A stretch of 64,000 bases of DNA from contig NZ_JAAJBU010000004.1 in assembly GCF_011392125.1 (NCBI RefSeq), forward strand, positions 186,001-250,000, in the 5' to 3' direction. Below, in pieces: positions 1-8,173 of this stretch. The stretch comes from Flavobacterium lotistagni. GTDB lineage: Bacteria > Bacteroidota > Bacteroidia > Flavobacteriales > Flavobacteriaceae. Numbering within the stretch: the first letter of the stretch is position 1; each line of letters opens with the position of its first letter. The position numbers were made by a program, and so were the translations under genes. The notes beneath the pieces were generated by a model. That model saw only the letters and a program-made list of their open reading frames with translations. It was not told the origin of the DNA and searched no databases.

Positions 1-420
1 GGCATCTTTAAGCCAATTCACAATCTTAAAACCTGCGTGCTCTGGGTCAGTTACGTGGCGCAAACCATGCATGACGGCCGCTCCGGCAAAACCTCCGATT
101 AAAGTATGCGAAGATGAAGATGGAATTCCTTTCCACCAAGTGAATAAGTTCCAAATAATGGCGGCAATGACTCCGGCTAAAATCACCACTAAGTTGATAC
201 TTCCGGTGTGGGCCGTTTTAGCTACGGTATCGGCTACCCCAAAACCAAAAACCCAATAAGCCAAAAAATTAAAAAGTGCTGCCCACAAAACCGCTTGAAA
301 CGGCGTGAGCACTTTGGTAGCAACAATAGTTGCAATGGAATTGGCTGCATCATGGAAACCATTGATATAATCAAATATCAATGCCAAGACGATAATAATG
401 ATGAGTAGTGTAAAATCCAT
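1..420 (-). CDS. PiT-family inorganic phosphate transporter, N-terminal part (3' end outside window)
   Basis: Reading the minus strand from an ATG at 418-420 gives 140 open codons running off the left edge. The protein begins with a hydrophobic helix followed by DYINGFHDAANSIAT, the signature of PiT/Pho-4 carriers, in which the Asn/Asp-rich motif belongs to the phosphate and cation site. Further on are GIPSSSSHTLIGG and a second run of hydrophobic segments, also typical. PiT proteins move phosphate across the inner membrane with H+ or Na+. The start lies 20 bp after the stop of the DUF47 gene upstream, so the two form an operon, the usual pairing. Only the first 140 residues are visible, so nothing can be said about the C-terminal half. 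Confidence 0.93.
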   Translation of the reverse strand, partial: MDFTLLIIIIVLALIFDYINGFHDAANSIATIVATKVLTPFQAVLWAALFNFLAYWVFGFGVADTVAKTAHTGSINLVVILAGVIAAIIWNLFTWWKGIPSSSSHTLIGGFAGAAVMHGLRHVTDPEHAGFKIVNWLKDA

Positions 421-440
421 AAAAAGAGTTTGAGGGATTT

Positions 441-1082
441 TTATGAATGTTTCACTGAGATTTGCTCCATCACGTTGGAAACACTTTTACACTTGTCTGA
501 CGCAGATTCGAGTGCAGACAATACTTCTTTGTATTTAATGATGTTTTTCACATCGGTTTCGTTTTCGAAAATATCAGCAACGGCTTTGTCAAAAACATCA
601 TCAGCTTTACTTTCTAGTTTGTTGATGCGTTTGCAAGCTTCTTTAATCGCTTTGTTGTTCATGACTTTAAGCTCACGAATACCCATGCCAATCAATTGAC
701 AAGCTTCAAGGTTAATTTCAGTCAGTTTGCGAATGGATTTGGTAATCTTTTCTACTTGGTACAAACGCATTCTACTGGCTGCACCGTGCATGAAATCCGC
801 TACGTTATCAATTGATTTCACCAGTGCGTGAATGTCTTCGCGGTCGAATGGCGTGATAAAGTTTCGACTCAGTTCTAAATGTGTTTTGTGTGTAATCTCC
901 TCAATGGTCACCTCAAGATCGGCTATTTTTTTATAATAGTCTTCGCGTTCTTCTTTCGGAGCATTCACTGCCTCGTGAAGGGTTTCGGCCAAAAGGATTA
1001 ACTTCTCTGAAGCTTGTTCGAACAATGGAAAGAACTTTTTATCTTTCGGAACCAAAAACTGAAACACGTTGTTTAATGTCAT
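441..1082 (-). CDS. DUF47 family protein (PhoU-like partner of PiT transporter)
   Basis: The 213-residue product is almost entirely helical and charged, with no signal peptide or membrane segment. It matches the DUF47/TIGR00153 family by length and by the pattern HLELSRNFITPFDREDI followed by long helices, a PhoU-like fold with acidic metal-binding helices. Members are nearly always encoded just before a PiT transporter and are thought to modulate its activity; here the PiT start codon is 20 bp downstream. The start is an ATG at 1080-1082, with a TAnnTTTG-type promoter box 24 bp upstream. The functional link to phosphate uptake is inferred from context. Confidence 0.9.
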   Translation of the reverse strand: MTLNNVFQFLVPKDKKFFPLFEQASEKLILLAETLHEAVNAPKEEREDYYKKIADLEVTIEEITHKTHLELSRNFITPFDREDIHALVKSIDNVADFMHGAASRMRLYQVEKITKSIRKLTEINLEACQLIGMGIRELKVMNNKAIKEACKRINKLESKADDVFDKAVADIFENETDVKNIIKYKEVLSALESASDKCKSVSNVMEQISVKHS

Positions 1083-1105
1083 GACATAGTGATTAAAATA
1101 CGCGG

Positions 1106-1113
1106 CAAAAGTA
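1106..1113 (-). promoter_or_regulatory. Probable -7 promoter box of the DUF47/PiT operon
   Basis: On the minus strand the octamer reads TACTTTTG, an exact match to the Bacteroidota sigma-A -7 consensus TAnnTTTG, 23 bp upstream of the DUF47 start codon. I could not find a well-spaced TTG for the -33 element, so the call rests on the -7 box and position only. Confidence 0.5.
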
Positions 1114-1266
1114 AGCGGTCAATGTTAACTTAATATTAATTTAGCAACAAGAAGTTGTTATGTAGTTAACATTTTCTTAAAGTTATTTTTACATTAGTTT
1201 TTTCAGGTGCTGCCCATAATTCAAACGTTTTCGTATTTTAGCGCGACAATAAACTCAAGCTTTCCC

Positions 1267-2895
1267 ATGGATCTTAACTTCAATAAAAACGAAGATTACA
1301 ACAAACTTTTACTATCAGAGCTCAAACAAAAATTTGCCAAAGTGAAACTGGGCGGCGGCGAAAAAAGAATCGAAAAATTGCACGCCGAAGGCAAAATGAC
1401 TGCTCGCGAACGCATTGATTATTTGCTCGACCCGAAAGCCAAAAGCATCGAAATCGGTGCCTTCGTTGGCGATGGAATGTATGCCGAACACGGTGGTTGC
1501 CCTTCAGGTGGCGTTGTAGTTAAAATCGGTTATATTAAAGGAAAACAGTGTATTGTTGTGGCCAATGACGCTACTGTAAAGGCCGGCGCGTGGTTTCCCA
1601 TTACTGGCAAGAAAAATTTACGTGCGCAGGAGATTGCCATCGAGAACCGTTTGCCGATTATTTATCTGGTCGATTCGGCAGGTGTATATCTTCCAATGCA
1701 AGACGAGATTTTTCCCGACAAGGAGCACTTCGGACGCATTTTTCGCAACAATGCAGTCATGTCGAGTATGGGCATTACCCAAATTGCGGCTGTGATGGGA
1801 AGTTGTGTTGCCGGTGGCGCTTATTTGCCAATTATGAGCGATGAAGCTATGATTGTCGACAAGACCGGAAGCATTTTCTTGGCCGGAAGCTATTTGGTGA
1901 AAGCCGCTATCGGAGAAACCATTGACAATGAAACTTTGGGCGGAGCCACAACGCATTGTTCCATTTCGGGCGTAACCGATTACAAAGCCAAAGACGATAA
2001 AGACGCACTAGACCGAATCAAAAATATCGTAGGCAAAATTGGCGATTATGACAAAGCCGGGTTCAATCGCGAAAAGGCTGAGAAACCTGAATTAGATGAA
2101 AAAGAACTCTATGGTATTTTGCCCAAATCGCGTGCAGACCAATACGACATGTATGATATTATTAAGCGTTTGGTAGACCATTCCGAGTGGGATGAATACA
2201 AACCCGATTACGGCAAAACACTGATTACTGCTTACGCCAGAATTGATGGTTGGGCTGTAGGCATCGTTGCTAACCAACGCAAAGTAGTCAAAACAGCTAA
2301 AGGCGAAATGCAATTTGGCGGCGCGATTTATTCAGATTCAGCAGACAAGGCTACTCGTTTTATTGCGAATTGTAACCAGAAGAAAATTCCATTGGTATTT
2401 CTGCAAGACGTGACCGGTTTTATGGTGGGCTCAAAAAGCGAGCATGGCGGTATCATTAAAGACGGAGCGAAAATGGTCAATGCTGTTTCCAATTCGGTAG
2501 TGCCAAAATTCACGGTGATTATCGGAAATTCTTACGGTGCCGGAAATTACGCCATGTGCGGTAAAGCGTACGACCCAAGATTAATTTTCGCATGGCCAAG
2601 TGCCGAATTGGCTGTGATGGGCGGAACGCAAGCCGCGAAAGTACTTATGCAAATCGAGGCTTCAGCACTCAAAGCCAAAGGCGAAGTCGTTGATCAAGAA
2701 AAAGAGCAAGAATTGTTTGATAAAATTAAAGCGCGTTATGATGCGCAAGTTTCTCCCTATTACGCTGCCGCCAGATTATGGACCGACGCGATTATCGATC
2801 CAATAGAAACCCGAACATGGATTTCGATGGGTATTGAAGCGGCTAACCATGCTCCTATTGAGAAAAAATTTAATTTGGGCGTGATTCAGGTGTGA
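1267..2895 (+). CDS. Acyl-CoA carboxylase, carboxyltransferase (beta) subunit
   Basis: The 542-residue protein is a biotin-dependent carboxyltransferase of the crotonase superfamily (PF01039). It has the two halves expected: an N-terminal CoA-binding half with AVMGSCVAGGAYLPIMSDEA and FLAGSYLVKAAIGE, and a C-terminal carboxybiotin half with FLQDVTGFMVG, GNSYGAGNYAMCGKAY and AVMGGTQAAKV. The sequence looks closest to methylcrotonyl-CoA or related branched acyl-CoA carboxylases, but substrate cannot be fixed from sequence alone (propionyl-CoA is the main alternative). No biotin carboxylase subunit is adjacent. An upstream in-frame GTG at 1207 would add 20 residues without family match; the ATG at 1267 gives the normal N terminus. 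The gene diverges from the DUF47/PiT operon. Confidence 0.9.
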   Translation: MDLNFNKNEDYNKLLLSELKQKFAKVKLGGGEKRIEKLHAEGKMTARERIDYLLDPKAKSIEIGAFVGDGMYAEHGGCPSGGVVVKIGYIKGKQCIVVANDATVKAGAWFPITGKKNLRAQEIAIENRLPIIYLVDSAGVYLPMQDEIFPDKEHFGRIFRNNAVMSSMGITQIAAVMGSCVAGGAYLPIMSDEAMIVDKTGSIFLAGSYLVKAAIGETIDNETLGGATTHCSISGVTDYKAKDDKDALDRIKNIVGKIGDYDKAGFNREKAEKPELDEKELYGILPKSRADQYDMYDIIKRLVDHSEWDEYKPDYGKTLITAYARIDGWAVGIVANQRKVVKTAKGEMQFGGAIYSDSADKATRFIANCNQKKIPLVFLQDVTGFMVGSKSEHGGIIKDGAKMVNAVSNSVVPKFTVIIGNSYGAGNYAMCGKAYDPRLIFAWPSAELAVMGGTQAAKVLMQIEASALKAKGEVVDQEKEQELFDKIKARYDAQVSPYYAAARLWTDAIIDPIETRTWISMGIEAANHAPIEKKFNLGVIQV

Positions 2896-2938
2896 GTTAG
2901 TAATTAGTAAATAGTAGTCAGTAGTTAGTAGGAGTTGT
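2896..2938. repeat. Low-complexity TAGTA/TTAGTA repeat after the carboxylase gene
   Basis: The whole short gap between the carboxylase stop and the next start is built of degenerate TAGTAATTAGTAAATAGTAG units. It has no hairpin or ORF. Similar degenerate intergenic microrepeats occur at 12652-12681 and 29822-29860. Confidence 0.5.
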
Positions 2939-2945
2939 AAAAATC

Positions 2946-4598
2946 ATGGAGATGAGGAAGTTTTCTTTTTTATGGATTGGCCGATTGTTTATTTTATTAC
3001 TACTCGGCTTTCAAATGTTTGCGCAGGAAACTTTTACCCGAAAAGATTCTCTGCGTGGTGGTTTGCGTATGGAAAGAACTTGTTTTGATGTTTTGCGCTA
3101 TGATTTGAATATCAAAATTGATCCGAAAGAGAAATCTATTCATGGTTTTAATGATGTTACTTTCCAAGTAGTTGAAAATACTTCAAAAATTCAGCTCGAT
3201 CTTTTTGAGAACATGACTATTGATAGTATCGTTCTCAATGCCAAGAGACTCAACTACAAAAGGGAGTTCGACGCTGTTTTTATCGATTTCCCGAAAACCT
3301 TGAATAAAGGTTCACAGCAGCTTTTGCATTTTTACTATTCCGGAAAACCCACCATTGCCAAGCGCGCTCCTTGGGACGGCGGTTTTGTATTTGAAAAAGA
3401 CGCCAAGGGCAAGGATTTTATTGGCGTAGCGGTTCAAGGTACTGGCGCCAGTTTGTGGTTTCCTTGTAAAGATTCCCAAACAGATGAACCTGATTTCGGC
3501 TGTACGATCAAAGTGGCCGTTCCCAATGGTTTAACCGAAGTTTCGAACGGACGTTTCATAGGCAAAGAAGATCTGAAAAACGGATACACTCGCTGGGATT
3601 GGGAAGTCAAGAATCCGATTAATAGTTATGATATTACCGTCAATATTGGCGATTATATTCATTTCGGAGAAAACTATAATGGCCTTGATTTGGACTACTA
3701 TGTTCTCAGGCAAAATGAAGCTAAAGCACGGAAGCAATTCGAGCAAGTCAAACCGATGATGGATTGTTTCCAGAGCAAATTCGGCACTTATCCGTTTGCC
3801 AATGATGGATATAAATTGGTAGAAACGCATTATTTAGGTATGGAGCACCAAAGCGCTGTGGCTTACGGAAATAAATATCAAAATGGTTATCTCGGCAACG
3901 ATTTATCTAGCACTGGCGTTGGGCTGCTTTTTGACTTTATTATCATTCATGAAAGCGGCCACGAATGGTTCGGCAACAGCATCACTTCTAAAGACATTGC
4001 CGATATGTGGATCCATGAAGGATTTACCTGTTACAGCGAAAGTGTTTTTCTGGAATGCCAATACGGTTACGACAAAGCGCAACAGTACATTAACGGGCTG
4101 AAACGCAACATCCACAACGACAAACCCATCATCGGTCAATACGGTGTTAGTAATGAAGGTTCTAGCGATATGTATTATAAAGGTGCGCTAATGCTTAATA
4201 CTATTAGACATATTGTTAATAACGACGAGAAATGGTGGCAGATTATTTTAAAATATTCAACAACTTTTCGCCACCAAATTATTGATACGCCTACAGTTGT
4301 TGATTTTTTCAATCGCGAAACCGGAATAAACCTTAAGCCGGTTTTTGATGAGTATTTAAATTATAAAGAACTTCCTATTTTAAAAGTTTATCTTGGTAAG
4401 AAAAACCAACTTGTTTTGCAATGGCAAGCCCAAGAAAAGGATTTTGAAATGCCAGTAGAAGTTAGTATCGATGGTAAAATTGAAAGAATTCCAGTTTCAA
4501 CACAAATCACCAAAACCAAGTTCAAAGTCAAGAAGAGCTTTGGTTTCAAAGATATCAATACGACCAAATTTCTTTACCAACTTGGTCAACACAATTAA
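2946..4598 (+). CDS. M1 family metallopeptidase (secreted aminopeptidase)
   Basis: A 550-residue gluzincin aminopeptidase. The N terminus carries a signal peptide (hydrophobic LFILLLLGFQMFA followed by QE). The zinc site HESGH is at residues 335-339, and the third ligand Glu is at about 358 in WIHEGF, the 18-residue spacing of M1 enzymes. LGMEHQSAVAYG about 50 residues earlier corresponds to the GAMEN exopeptidase motif. It lacks the large C-terminal helical domain of PepN, so it belongs to the shorter periplasmic or exported Bacteroidota form. No T9SS tail is present. A second ATG at 2952 is an equally possible start. It stands 24 bp before the DinB gene and may be co-transcribed. Confidence 0.92.
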   Translation: MEMRKFSFLWIGRLFILLLLGFQMFAQETFTRKDSLRGGLRMERTCFDVLRYDLNIKIDPKEKSIHGFNDVTFQVVENTSKIQLDLFENMTIDSIVLNAKRLNYKREFDAVFIDFPKTLNKGSQQLLHFYYSGKPTIAKRAPWDGGFVFEKDAKGKDFIGVAVQGTGASLWFPCKDSQTDEPDFGCTIKVAVPNGLTEVSNGRFIGKEDLKNGYTRWDWEVKNPINSYDITVNIGDYIHFGENYNGLDLDYYVLRQNEAKARKQFEQVKPMMDCFQSKFGTYPFANDGYKLVETHYLGMEHQSAVAYGNKYQNGYLGNDLSSTGVGLLFDFIIIHESGHEWFGNSITSKDIADMWIHEGFTCYSESVFLECQYGYDKAQQYINGLKRNIHNDKPIIGQYGVSNEGSSDMYYKGALMLNTIRHIVNNDEKWWQIILKYSTTFRHQIIDTPTVVDFFNRETGINLKPVFDEYLNYKELPILKVYLGKKNQLVLQWQAQEKDFEMPVEVSIDGKIERIPVSTQITKTKFKVKKSFGFKDINTTKFLYQLGQHN

Positions 4599-4622
4599 TT
4601 CGAAAAACTAATTTTATCCATC

Positions 4623-5147
4623 ATGGATTTTAATATTTCGCAAGCCATAACCGTTTTAGAACGCACGCCAAAAACCTTAGATTTTCTTTTAAGCGGTATG
4701 GAAGATTCTTGGATTTTCAATAATGAAGGCGAAGAAAGTTGGAGTCCTTATGACGTTTTAGGGCATTTGATTCATGGTGAAAAAACCGATTGGATAGTTC
4801 GCATGGACATTATTCTTTCGGACCAGCCAGAGAGAACCTTTGCGACTTTTGATCGCTTTGCCCAATTCGAATCAAACAAAGGAAAAACTTTCACAGCATT
4901 GATGGAAGAATTTCAAAGTTTGCGAAGTACCAATATCAATATTCTTAAATCTAAAAATCTTACTGATGATGATTTAGCCAAAACGGGCATTCATCCAGCG
5001 CTCGGAACAGTTACCTTGAAGGAACTACTCGCCACTTGGGTAGTTCACGATTTGGGACATATCGCGCAAATTTCACGTGTTATGGCCAAACAATACCAAA
5101 ATGAAGTGGGTCCGTGGCAAGTGTATCTTCCTATACTCAGCCGCTAA
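4623..5147 (+). CDS. DinB-like four-helix-bundle protein
   Basis: The 174-residue soluble protein fits the DinB/DinB_2 (YfiT-like) fold: an N-terminal helix, a first histidine in GHLIHGEKTDW near residue 47 and a C-terminal pair of histidines in HDLGHIAQISRVM. Those three histidines form the usual metal site. Many members are bacillithiol- or other thiol-dependent transferases, and some have unknown roles; substrate here is not predictable. The gene follows the M1 peptidase gene by 24 bp on the same strand. Confidence 0.85.
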   Translation: MDFNISQAITVLERTPKTLDFLLSGMEDSWIFNNEGEESWSPYDVLGHLIHGEKTDWIVRMDIILSDQPERTFATFDRFAQFESNKGKTFTALMEEFQSLRSTNINILKSKNLTDDDLAKTGIHPALGTVTLKELLATWVVHDLGHIAQISRVMAKQYQNEVGPWQVYLPILSR

Positions 5148-5247
5148 TGGGTATCAAAAGTGAATGAAATTGTTCAAATGTTTTGCAATAAAAAAACGTA
5201 TTCCATTAATAAATAGTAACTTAGACTAAATTCTAAACTTATTTATT

Positions 5248-5673
5248 ATGGACACTTCTGTAAAAGGTTTGAACAAATGGGCCAATGCCCACACGAATTA
5301 TGCGCTCGACGCACTAAGAATTTTACTTGGCGTTTTTCTAGTTTACAAAGGTGCCTCGTTTATTACACACAGCCGCGAATTTGAAGATTTGATTGCTCCG
5401 GTGAGTAACTTCATGGGCGGAATGCTAACTTTCCATTACATTGCAGCGGCTCACATTATGGGCGGTGTGATGATTGTTTTTGGTTTACTTACGCGTTGGG
5501 CCATTATTGCACAACTACCGATTTTACTTGGTGCGGTACTGATTAATTTTTTGGGGCAAATGGAGCCAGATAATCTGATGATGGCTACGGCAGTTCTGGG
5601 CATCAGTATTTTCTTTGTGTTCTATGGCGGCGGAAAACATTCGGCAGATTACTATTTCAAAATGGAAAAGTAA
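5248..5673 (+). CDS. DoxX family membrane protein
   Basis: The 141-residue product has four predicted membrane segments and the DoxX pattern: ALDALRILLGVFLVYKG at the start and LLTRWAIIAQLPILLGAVL near residues 85-105. DoxX-type proteins are small inner-membrane proteins, some tied to quinone or thiosulfate oxidation and stress, but most members are uncharacterised. The gene stands alone, convergent with menE, with a shared hairpin terminator between them. Confidence 0.85.
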   Translation: MDTSVKGLNKWANAHTNYALDALRILLGVFLVYKGASFITHSREFEDLIAPVSNFMGGMLTFHYIAAAHIMGGVMIVFGLLTRWAIIAQLPILLGAVLINFLGQMEPDNLMMATAVLGISIFFVFYGGGKHSADYYFKMEK

Positions 5674-5691
5674 AGGTACTGTTTCAATTAC

Positions 5692-5729
5692 AACCGCAGT
5701 TTCTGTATTTAGAAGCTGCGGTTATTTTT
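5692..5729 (+). terminator. Terminator between doxX-like gene and menE
   Basis: A perfect 8-bp stem, AACCGCAG (5692-5699) with CTGCGGTT (5716-5723), is followed by ATTTTTG on the plus strand. The right arm overlaps the menE stop codon, so the terminator serves the plus-strand doxX-like gene. Confidence 0.75.
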
Positions 5730-6780
5730 GCTGTAGTACCAAGGCTAAGGTATCTTTTCTGATGATTTTTCCGTTTTCAGTTTCTTTGAATTTTGGCACA
5801 AACAGTACTTCTTTCGGCTTTTCGTACTTGTCTAAAGATTCAAAAACAGCTTCATCAATCGGCTGTTTTTCGCCTTCAATAATCAGAACTAATTTCTCAC
5901 CTAAGGTTTGATCGGGTTTTCCGGACAGAATGAACCTTTGTTCGATTTTTCCACTGAGTTTGGCTTCGATTTGTTCCGGAATCAACTTGATGCCGCCGCT
6001 GTTCACTACGTTGTCGAAACGACCTAAAAAGATAAATTGGTTTTCGTTGACCAACTCTACGATATCGTTGGTGCGAATGACTTCATCTGAAATTCTTGGC
6101 GCATGGATCACCAAACAATTGTTATCGTCATACGAAATTGTCACATTGGGCAAAACCGTGAAAGCCTTCTCTCCTATTCTTTTGGCTGCGATATGCGTGA
6201 TGGTTTCAGTCATGCCATAGGTTTCGTAAGCAATCGTCTGTGATTTGAGTAATTGCTTTTCAAGTTTTTCGTGCAACTTGGCGCCACCAATAATCATCTT
6301 CTTGACTTGCTTGAGTTGTTTGATGGATTGTTGCGCTTGCAAAGGCACCATCGCGACAAAATCATACTCTGTTTCATTTTTGTGTAAAGGCGTCGAATTG
6401 GGCGCTACCAAATCCATATCTAAACCTAAAATAAAGCCGCGAACGAGCATCATTTTTCCGGCAATATATTTTACCGGAAGGCATTGCAAGACTTTGTCGC
6501 CCGGAGCCAAATCAAAAAAATCACCTGTGGCCAAAGCCGAATTGACCATCGCTTGTTTGTCTAGTCGGATGTTTTTTGATTTTCCGGTGGTTCCTGAAGT
6601 GGGCATTTCCAGATAAGGCCGATCATCAAACCAATCGAGAATGAAACTGCCGACAGGTTTCTCAAAATCTTCTCCTTCTTTGATAAAGCTGTACGCCACG
6701 CGGCACAAATCTTCGCGGTTCAAATGAAAACCGTCCAGTTTAAAGCTGTTGTGTACGTTATGATAAGTTGGTGTGCTCAT
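5722..6780 (-). CDS. menE: AMP-binding enzyme, O-succinylbenzoate-CoA ligase (MenE)
   Basis: A 352-residue ANL-superfamily adenylating enzyme. The P-loop-like motif TSGTTGKSK lies at about residues 60-68, YETYGMTET near 190, and the C-terminal hinge region FIFLGRFDNVVNSGG near 255; it ends with GKIIRKD, containing the catalytic lysine. At about 350 residues it is shorter than the 450-550 of most ANL enzymes, but this compact form is the usual MenE of Flavobacteriia. MenE activates o-succinylbenzoate in menaquinone synthesis. Its start overlaps the end of the CPBP protease gene by 23 bp, so the two are co-transcribed. Other men genes are not in view, so the assignment relies on family resemblance. 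Confidence 0.8.
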   Translation of the reverse strand: MSTPTYHNVHNSFKLDGFHLNREDLCRVAYSFIKEGEDFEKPVGSFILDWFDDRPYLEMPTSGTTGKSKNIRLDKQAMVNSALATGDFFDLAPGDKVLQCLPVKYIAGKMMLVRGFILGLDMDLVAPNSTPLHKNETEYDFVAMVPLQAQQSIKQLKQVKKMIIGGAKLHEKLEKQLLKSQTIAYETYGMTETITHIAAKRIGEKAFTVLPNVTISYDDNNCLVIHAPRISDEVIRTNDIVELVNENQFIFLGRFDNVVNSGGIKLIPEQIEAKLSGKIEQRFILSGKPDQTLGEKLVLIIEGEKQPIDEAVFESLDKYEKPKEVLFVPKFKETENGKIIRKDTLALVLQQK

Positions 6781-7711
6781 GATGCTCTAAGTGTTTAGTG
6801 GAAATTTCGCCTGTAAGTTTTTCTCTCCAATGCGTCCAACGGTATTTTCTGCCAAAGACAAACAACAACGCCGGATAAATGATAATTACCGGGAGAAAAG
6901 TGTCAATCGCTACTGACGGATCGGAAACATCTTTTAGTATCGAAGCGGTTTGAAAAGCCGACCAATCTGCCGTAACTAGCAAAGCACCAATTAAATTGTT
7001 GGCCGCATGAAAACCCAAAGAAAGTTCCATTCCTTCATCCATGAGCGTGATGATGCCGAGAAACAATCCGGTGCCGATATAATATATCAGCACAATATAA
7101 CCCATCTTTTCTATTTCAGGATTAAAGATGTGCATCAGCCCAAAAATTGTAGAAGTCATTAACAAAGGAAACCACTTATTTAAGCTCAAATTCCCGAATC
7201 CTTGCATTAGGTAACCCCGAAAAACCAATTCTTCGCAGGTGGTTTGTATCGGAATCATTAGCGTGCCGATGACCAACAAGATTAAAAAAGGCTGCGGTTG
7301 AAATGTAATAACGAAATCTTGCGGGCTCATCCAATAATCTAGAATTGTGGTCACTATAGTTAATGATGCCCAAATTAAAAATGCAAAACCAATGCGTTTG
7401 AAATCGAGTTTTTTTCTCGTTGTTGTAATTTCAATCATCGTTTGTTGGTGCAAATATTTCACAACGAAGTAAATTCCGCCAATGGCAAAAAGGAACGAAA
7501 CCAAAATCAAGAACAAGGCAAGATTAGAATCGAGCATTTCCATAATCGAATTCTGATCGGTGGGCAACCCTTTTCCGCTGGCGAAGGATTGCATCATCAA
7601 AGCCACCAACAACGGAATTTGCCCGATGCCCGAAGCCAAAATAATTAATATTGAACCCACTAAATACTTCCAGAATTTGTTTTCCTTTCGGATACCTTGC
7701 TCTATAAACAT
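6758..7711 (-). CDS. CPBP family intramembrane glutamic endopeptidase
   Basis: A 317-residue polytopic membrane protein with about eight hydrophobic segments. The CPBP (Abi, Rce1-like) motif EELVFRGYLMQGF lies in the middle and is followed by the second motif FGLMHIFNP and the third with HAANN, giving the Glu-Glu/His/His catalytic set. In bacteria these proteases are linked to CAAX-like processing, bacteriocin immunity or envelope roles; no specific substrate can be named. The ATG at 7709-7711 is preferred over an upstream in-frame TTG at 7717. Its 3' end overlaps menE by 23 bp. Confidence 0.87.
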   Translation of the reverse strand: MFIEQGIRKENKFWKYLVGSILIILASGIGQIPLLVALMMQSFASGKGLPTDQNSIMEMLDSNLALFLILVSFLFAIGGIYFVVKYLHQQTMIEITTTRKKLDFKRIGFAFLIWASLTIVTTILDYWMSPQDFVITFQPQPFLILLVIGTLMIPIQTTCEELVFRGYLMQGFGNLSLNKWFPLLMTSTIFGLMHIFNPEIEKMGYIVLIYYIGTGLFLGIITLMDEGMELSLGFHAANNLIGALLVTADWSAFQTASILKDVSDPSVAIDTFLPVIIIYPALLFVFGRKYRWTHWREKLTGEISTKHLEHHEHTNLS

Positions 7712-7771
7712 GCTCAATGATTTTTGACTAATTTAAGTGATTTTTTGATTCCTTTGCAAAAACAATTCTTA

Positions 7772-8113
7772 ATGATTTCGATTTATCACAATGCCCGCTG
7801 CAGTAAATCGCGCGAATGTTTGGCTTTTCTGGAGCAAGGTAACCACAACTTCCAAGTCGTCAAGTACATAGAAGCACCTCCAACAATTGAAGAACTTTCA
7901 GAATTAATTCGCAAACTAGGCATTAAACCTATTGAGTTGGTTAGGCAAAAAGAGCCTTTATGGATTGAAAAATTCCAAGGCAAGAAATTGACACCGAAGA
8001 GAATCATTGAAATCTTAACCAAAAATCCCATTCTCATTGAAAGGCCTATAATAATTAACGGAGAAAAAGCAGTCATTGCACGACCTTTCGAGAAAGCATT
8101 AACCATCATTTAA
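7772..8113 (+). CDS. arsC: Arsenate reductase, glutaredoxin-type (ArsC/Spx fold)
   Basis: From the ATG at 7772 the product is 113 residues, standard for ArsC. The active-site cysteine is Cys10 in HNARCSKSRECL, and the later arginine lies in IERPIIINGEKAVIARPFE, both conserved in the glutaredoxin-dependent arsenate reductases. Enzymatic reduction of arsenate to arsenite is the family function. No arsenite exporter or ArsR lies nearby, so a housekeeping or Spx-like role is possible. An upstream in-frame start at 7724 would add 16 residues that do not resemble the family. Confidence 0.87.
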   Translation: MISIYHNARCSKSRECLAFLEQGNHNFQVVKYIEAPPTIEELSELIRKLGIKPIELVRQKEPLWIEKFQGKKLTPKRIIEILTKNPILIERPIIINGEKAVIARPFEKALTII

Positions 8114-8173
8114 CATAGCTTTGTGAAAGCAGGTTTGCCGCAAAACCTATTTTTGTGCTCTCAAACTTCATTT

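Noticed and set aside
7772-8113. Arsenic resistance operon
   Set aside because: Only the arsC-like gene is present; no arsenite pump or regulator is near.
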